Of a stretch of 64,000 nucleotides of DNA, positions 62,862 through 64,000 are shown in pieces. This DNA is from Crossaster papposus. Taxonomy: Eukaryota; Echinodermata; Asteroidea; Velatida; Solasteridae. Location: the NCBI GenBank assembly GCA_037893245.1, contig JBAIAA010000648.1:1-64000 (forward strand). The letters run 5' to 3'. Each line of letters starts with the position of its first letter. Position 1 is the stretch's first letter. The position numbers were made by a program, and so were the translations under genes. The notes under the pieces are model-generated. The model saw nothing but the letters and a program-made list of their open reading frames with translations, had not been told where the DNA came from and ran no database searches.

Positions 62862-63590
62862 TCATGTAAATTTAGAAAATGCAAACCAAATTAAAGCAGA
62901 CATTCTAAAAACATTCTACAATATTTATTAAATGTGAATAGCAGTGAAGCAAAAATACCTAGTTAGCAAAGCGAGGTTTTGGTCCTCGGACCTCTGGGCT
63001 ATAGGCCCATCAAGCTCCCGCTGCACTACTCTGCGTAACTATTTTTAATGAAAATGAAATCCCTATCAAATACAAAATTATCCTGAGCAGACCGAGGTTG
63101 TGATCATCCGAACTCTCGGTTACTGACCAAGAAAGGGTCTACTTTGTCACTCTGAGTCGAGTACTTCAAGTCATACCAAAAACTTATTAGCAGCAGAACG
63201 AGGTTTTGATCCTCGGCACTCTGGGTTATAGGCCCAGCAAGCTTCCACTGCGCCACCATGCCTCATGTAAATTTAGAAAAACAACAAACAAAATAAAAGC
63301 AGACATTCTAAAAACATTCTAAAATAATTATTAAATTTGAATAACAGTGAAGCAAAAATACCTCTTTAGCAGAGCGAGGTTTCGGTCCTCGGGCCTCTGG
63401 GTTATGGGCCCATCACGCTCCCACGGCACCACTCTGCGTAACTATTTGTAATGAAAATGAAATAACTTTCACGAAAATAATTATCCTGAGCAGACCGAGG
63501 TTGTGGTCAACCAAACTCTCGGGTACTGACCAAGAAAGTGTCTACTTTGTCACTCCGAGTCGAGTACCTCATGTCATACCAAAAACTTGT

Positions 63591-63662
63591 CAGCAGAGCG
63601 AGGTTTCGATCCTCGGACCTCTGGGTTATGGGCCCAGCACGCTTCAACTGCGCCACTATGCC
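63591..63662 (-). tRNA. iMet-like unit 1 with G73
   Basis: G73; the spacer two units to the left has the aataactttcacg variant used to match the arms. Confidence 0.68.
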
Positions 63663-63987
63663 TCATGTAAATTTAGAAAATGCAAACAAAATTAAAGCAG
63701 ACATTCTAAAAACATTCTACAATATTTATTAAATGTGAATAGCAGTGAAGCAAAAATACCTAGTTAGCAAAGCGAGGTTTTGGTCCTCGGACCTCTGGGC
63801 TATGGGCCCATCACGCTCCCACGGCACCACTCTGCGTAACTATTTGTAATGAAATTAAATCACTTTCAAGAAAATAATTATCCTGAGCAGACCGAGGTTG
63901 TGGTCAACCAAACTCTCGGGTACTGACCAAGAAAGTGTCTACTTTGTCACTCCGAGTCGAGTACCTCATGTCATACCAAAAACTTGT

Positions 63988-64000
63988 TAGCAGAGCGAGG
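63988..64000 (-). tRNA. iMet-like unit 1, partial at window end
   Basis: Only A73, the 3' acceptor strand and the first T-stem bases are inside the window. Confidence 0.65.

Larger units (their letters stand above)
61765..63366 (-). repeat. 1,602-bp block, partner of 51,369-52,970
   Basis: Matches the variants listed for 51,369-52,970; carries its own agcaaggtttcgg change in unit 3. Confidence 0.7.
1..64000. repeat. tRNA-iMet-derived higher-order satellite array
   Basis: The whole window is one tandem array with no unique sequence. Its 801-bp higher-order unit is two related halves, A (398 bp) and B (403 bp), each carrying three 72-nt tRNA-like elements separated by AT-rich spacers. In the clean right arm, successive A halves start 801 bp apart when a B half intervenes and 398 bp apart when it does not. 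The tRNA bodies match eukaryotic initiator tRNA-Met closely. No coding region, CRISPR array, rRNA or transposase was seen. Confidence 0.93.
37685..64000 (-). repeat. Right arm: clean copy of the array, tRNA sense on -
   Basis: From about 37,930 onward the repeats are nearly free of indels and differ mainly by substitutions that recur in several copies, as expected of a real satellite with local homogenisation. A-half and B-half copies keep exact 398/403-bp spacing over 26 kb. This arm should be used for any consensus or tRNA prediction. It is cut by the window end inside a unit-1 tRNA. Confidence 0.9.

Noticed and set aside
37685..64000. CRISPR-like array
   Set aside because: Repeats are 400-800 bp with no unique spacers; every interval is itself repeated.
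37685..64000. tRNA-derived SINE family
   Set aside because: Units are tandem head-to-tail, with no poly-A or simple tail, no target-site duplications and no unrelated flanks.

Overview
The window holds no convincing protein-coding gene. It is one tandem array built from initiator-methionine tRNA (tRNA-iMet) copies. The basic unit is a ~400-bp half with three tRNA-sized (72-nt) elements: two well-kept iMet-like copies flanking a decayed one. Two diverged halves, A (398 bp) and B (403 bp), alternate to give an 801-bp higher-order repeat (HOR). The tRNA bodies keep eukaryotic initiator hallmarks: three G:C pairs at the base of the anticodon stem, A54/A60 in the T-loop, and CCCATAA anticodon loops. 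C33 in that loop is typical of animal initiators, so an animal genome is the best guess; the species cannot be named.

Layout: 1-37,670 is the array with tRNA sense on the + strand, full of scattered single-base insertions and deletions. Positions 37,671-37,684 are a turn-around loop. From 37,685 to 64,000 the same array runs in the opposite orientation (tRNA sense on the - strand). After about 37,930 the right arm is clean, with most copies near-identical.

The two arms are not merely inverted satellite. Private variants and array irregularities recur at mirrored positions from the centre to the window edge: rare substitutions, hybrid halves, extra 174-bp units and an anticodon change. Left distances are about 2% longer, as expected if the left arm is an insertion-rich raw read of the same molecule. 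The simplest reading is an unpolished fold-back (snap-back or missed-adapter type) joined to a polished contig, so the left arm probably repeats the right arm and its unseen continuation. Part of the apparent array length is then likely false.

The clean arm is the informative part. It shows 41 unit-1 tRNA-iMet-like copies (one cut by the window end) and 27 B-half copies with a UAU anticodon. T-runs of about five follow four of the six tRNA units. Hybrid halves, 174-bp single-tRNA insertions, a 1,199-bp block present three times in a row and blocks repeated ~10.4-10.5 kb apart all indicate unequal exchange or conversion. Whether any copy is transcribed or charged cannot be judged from sequence.
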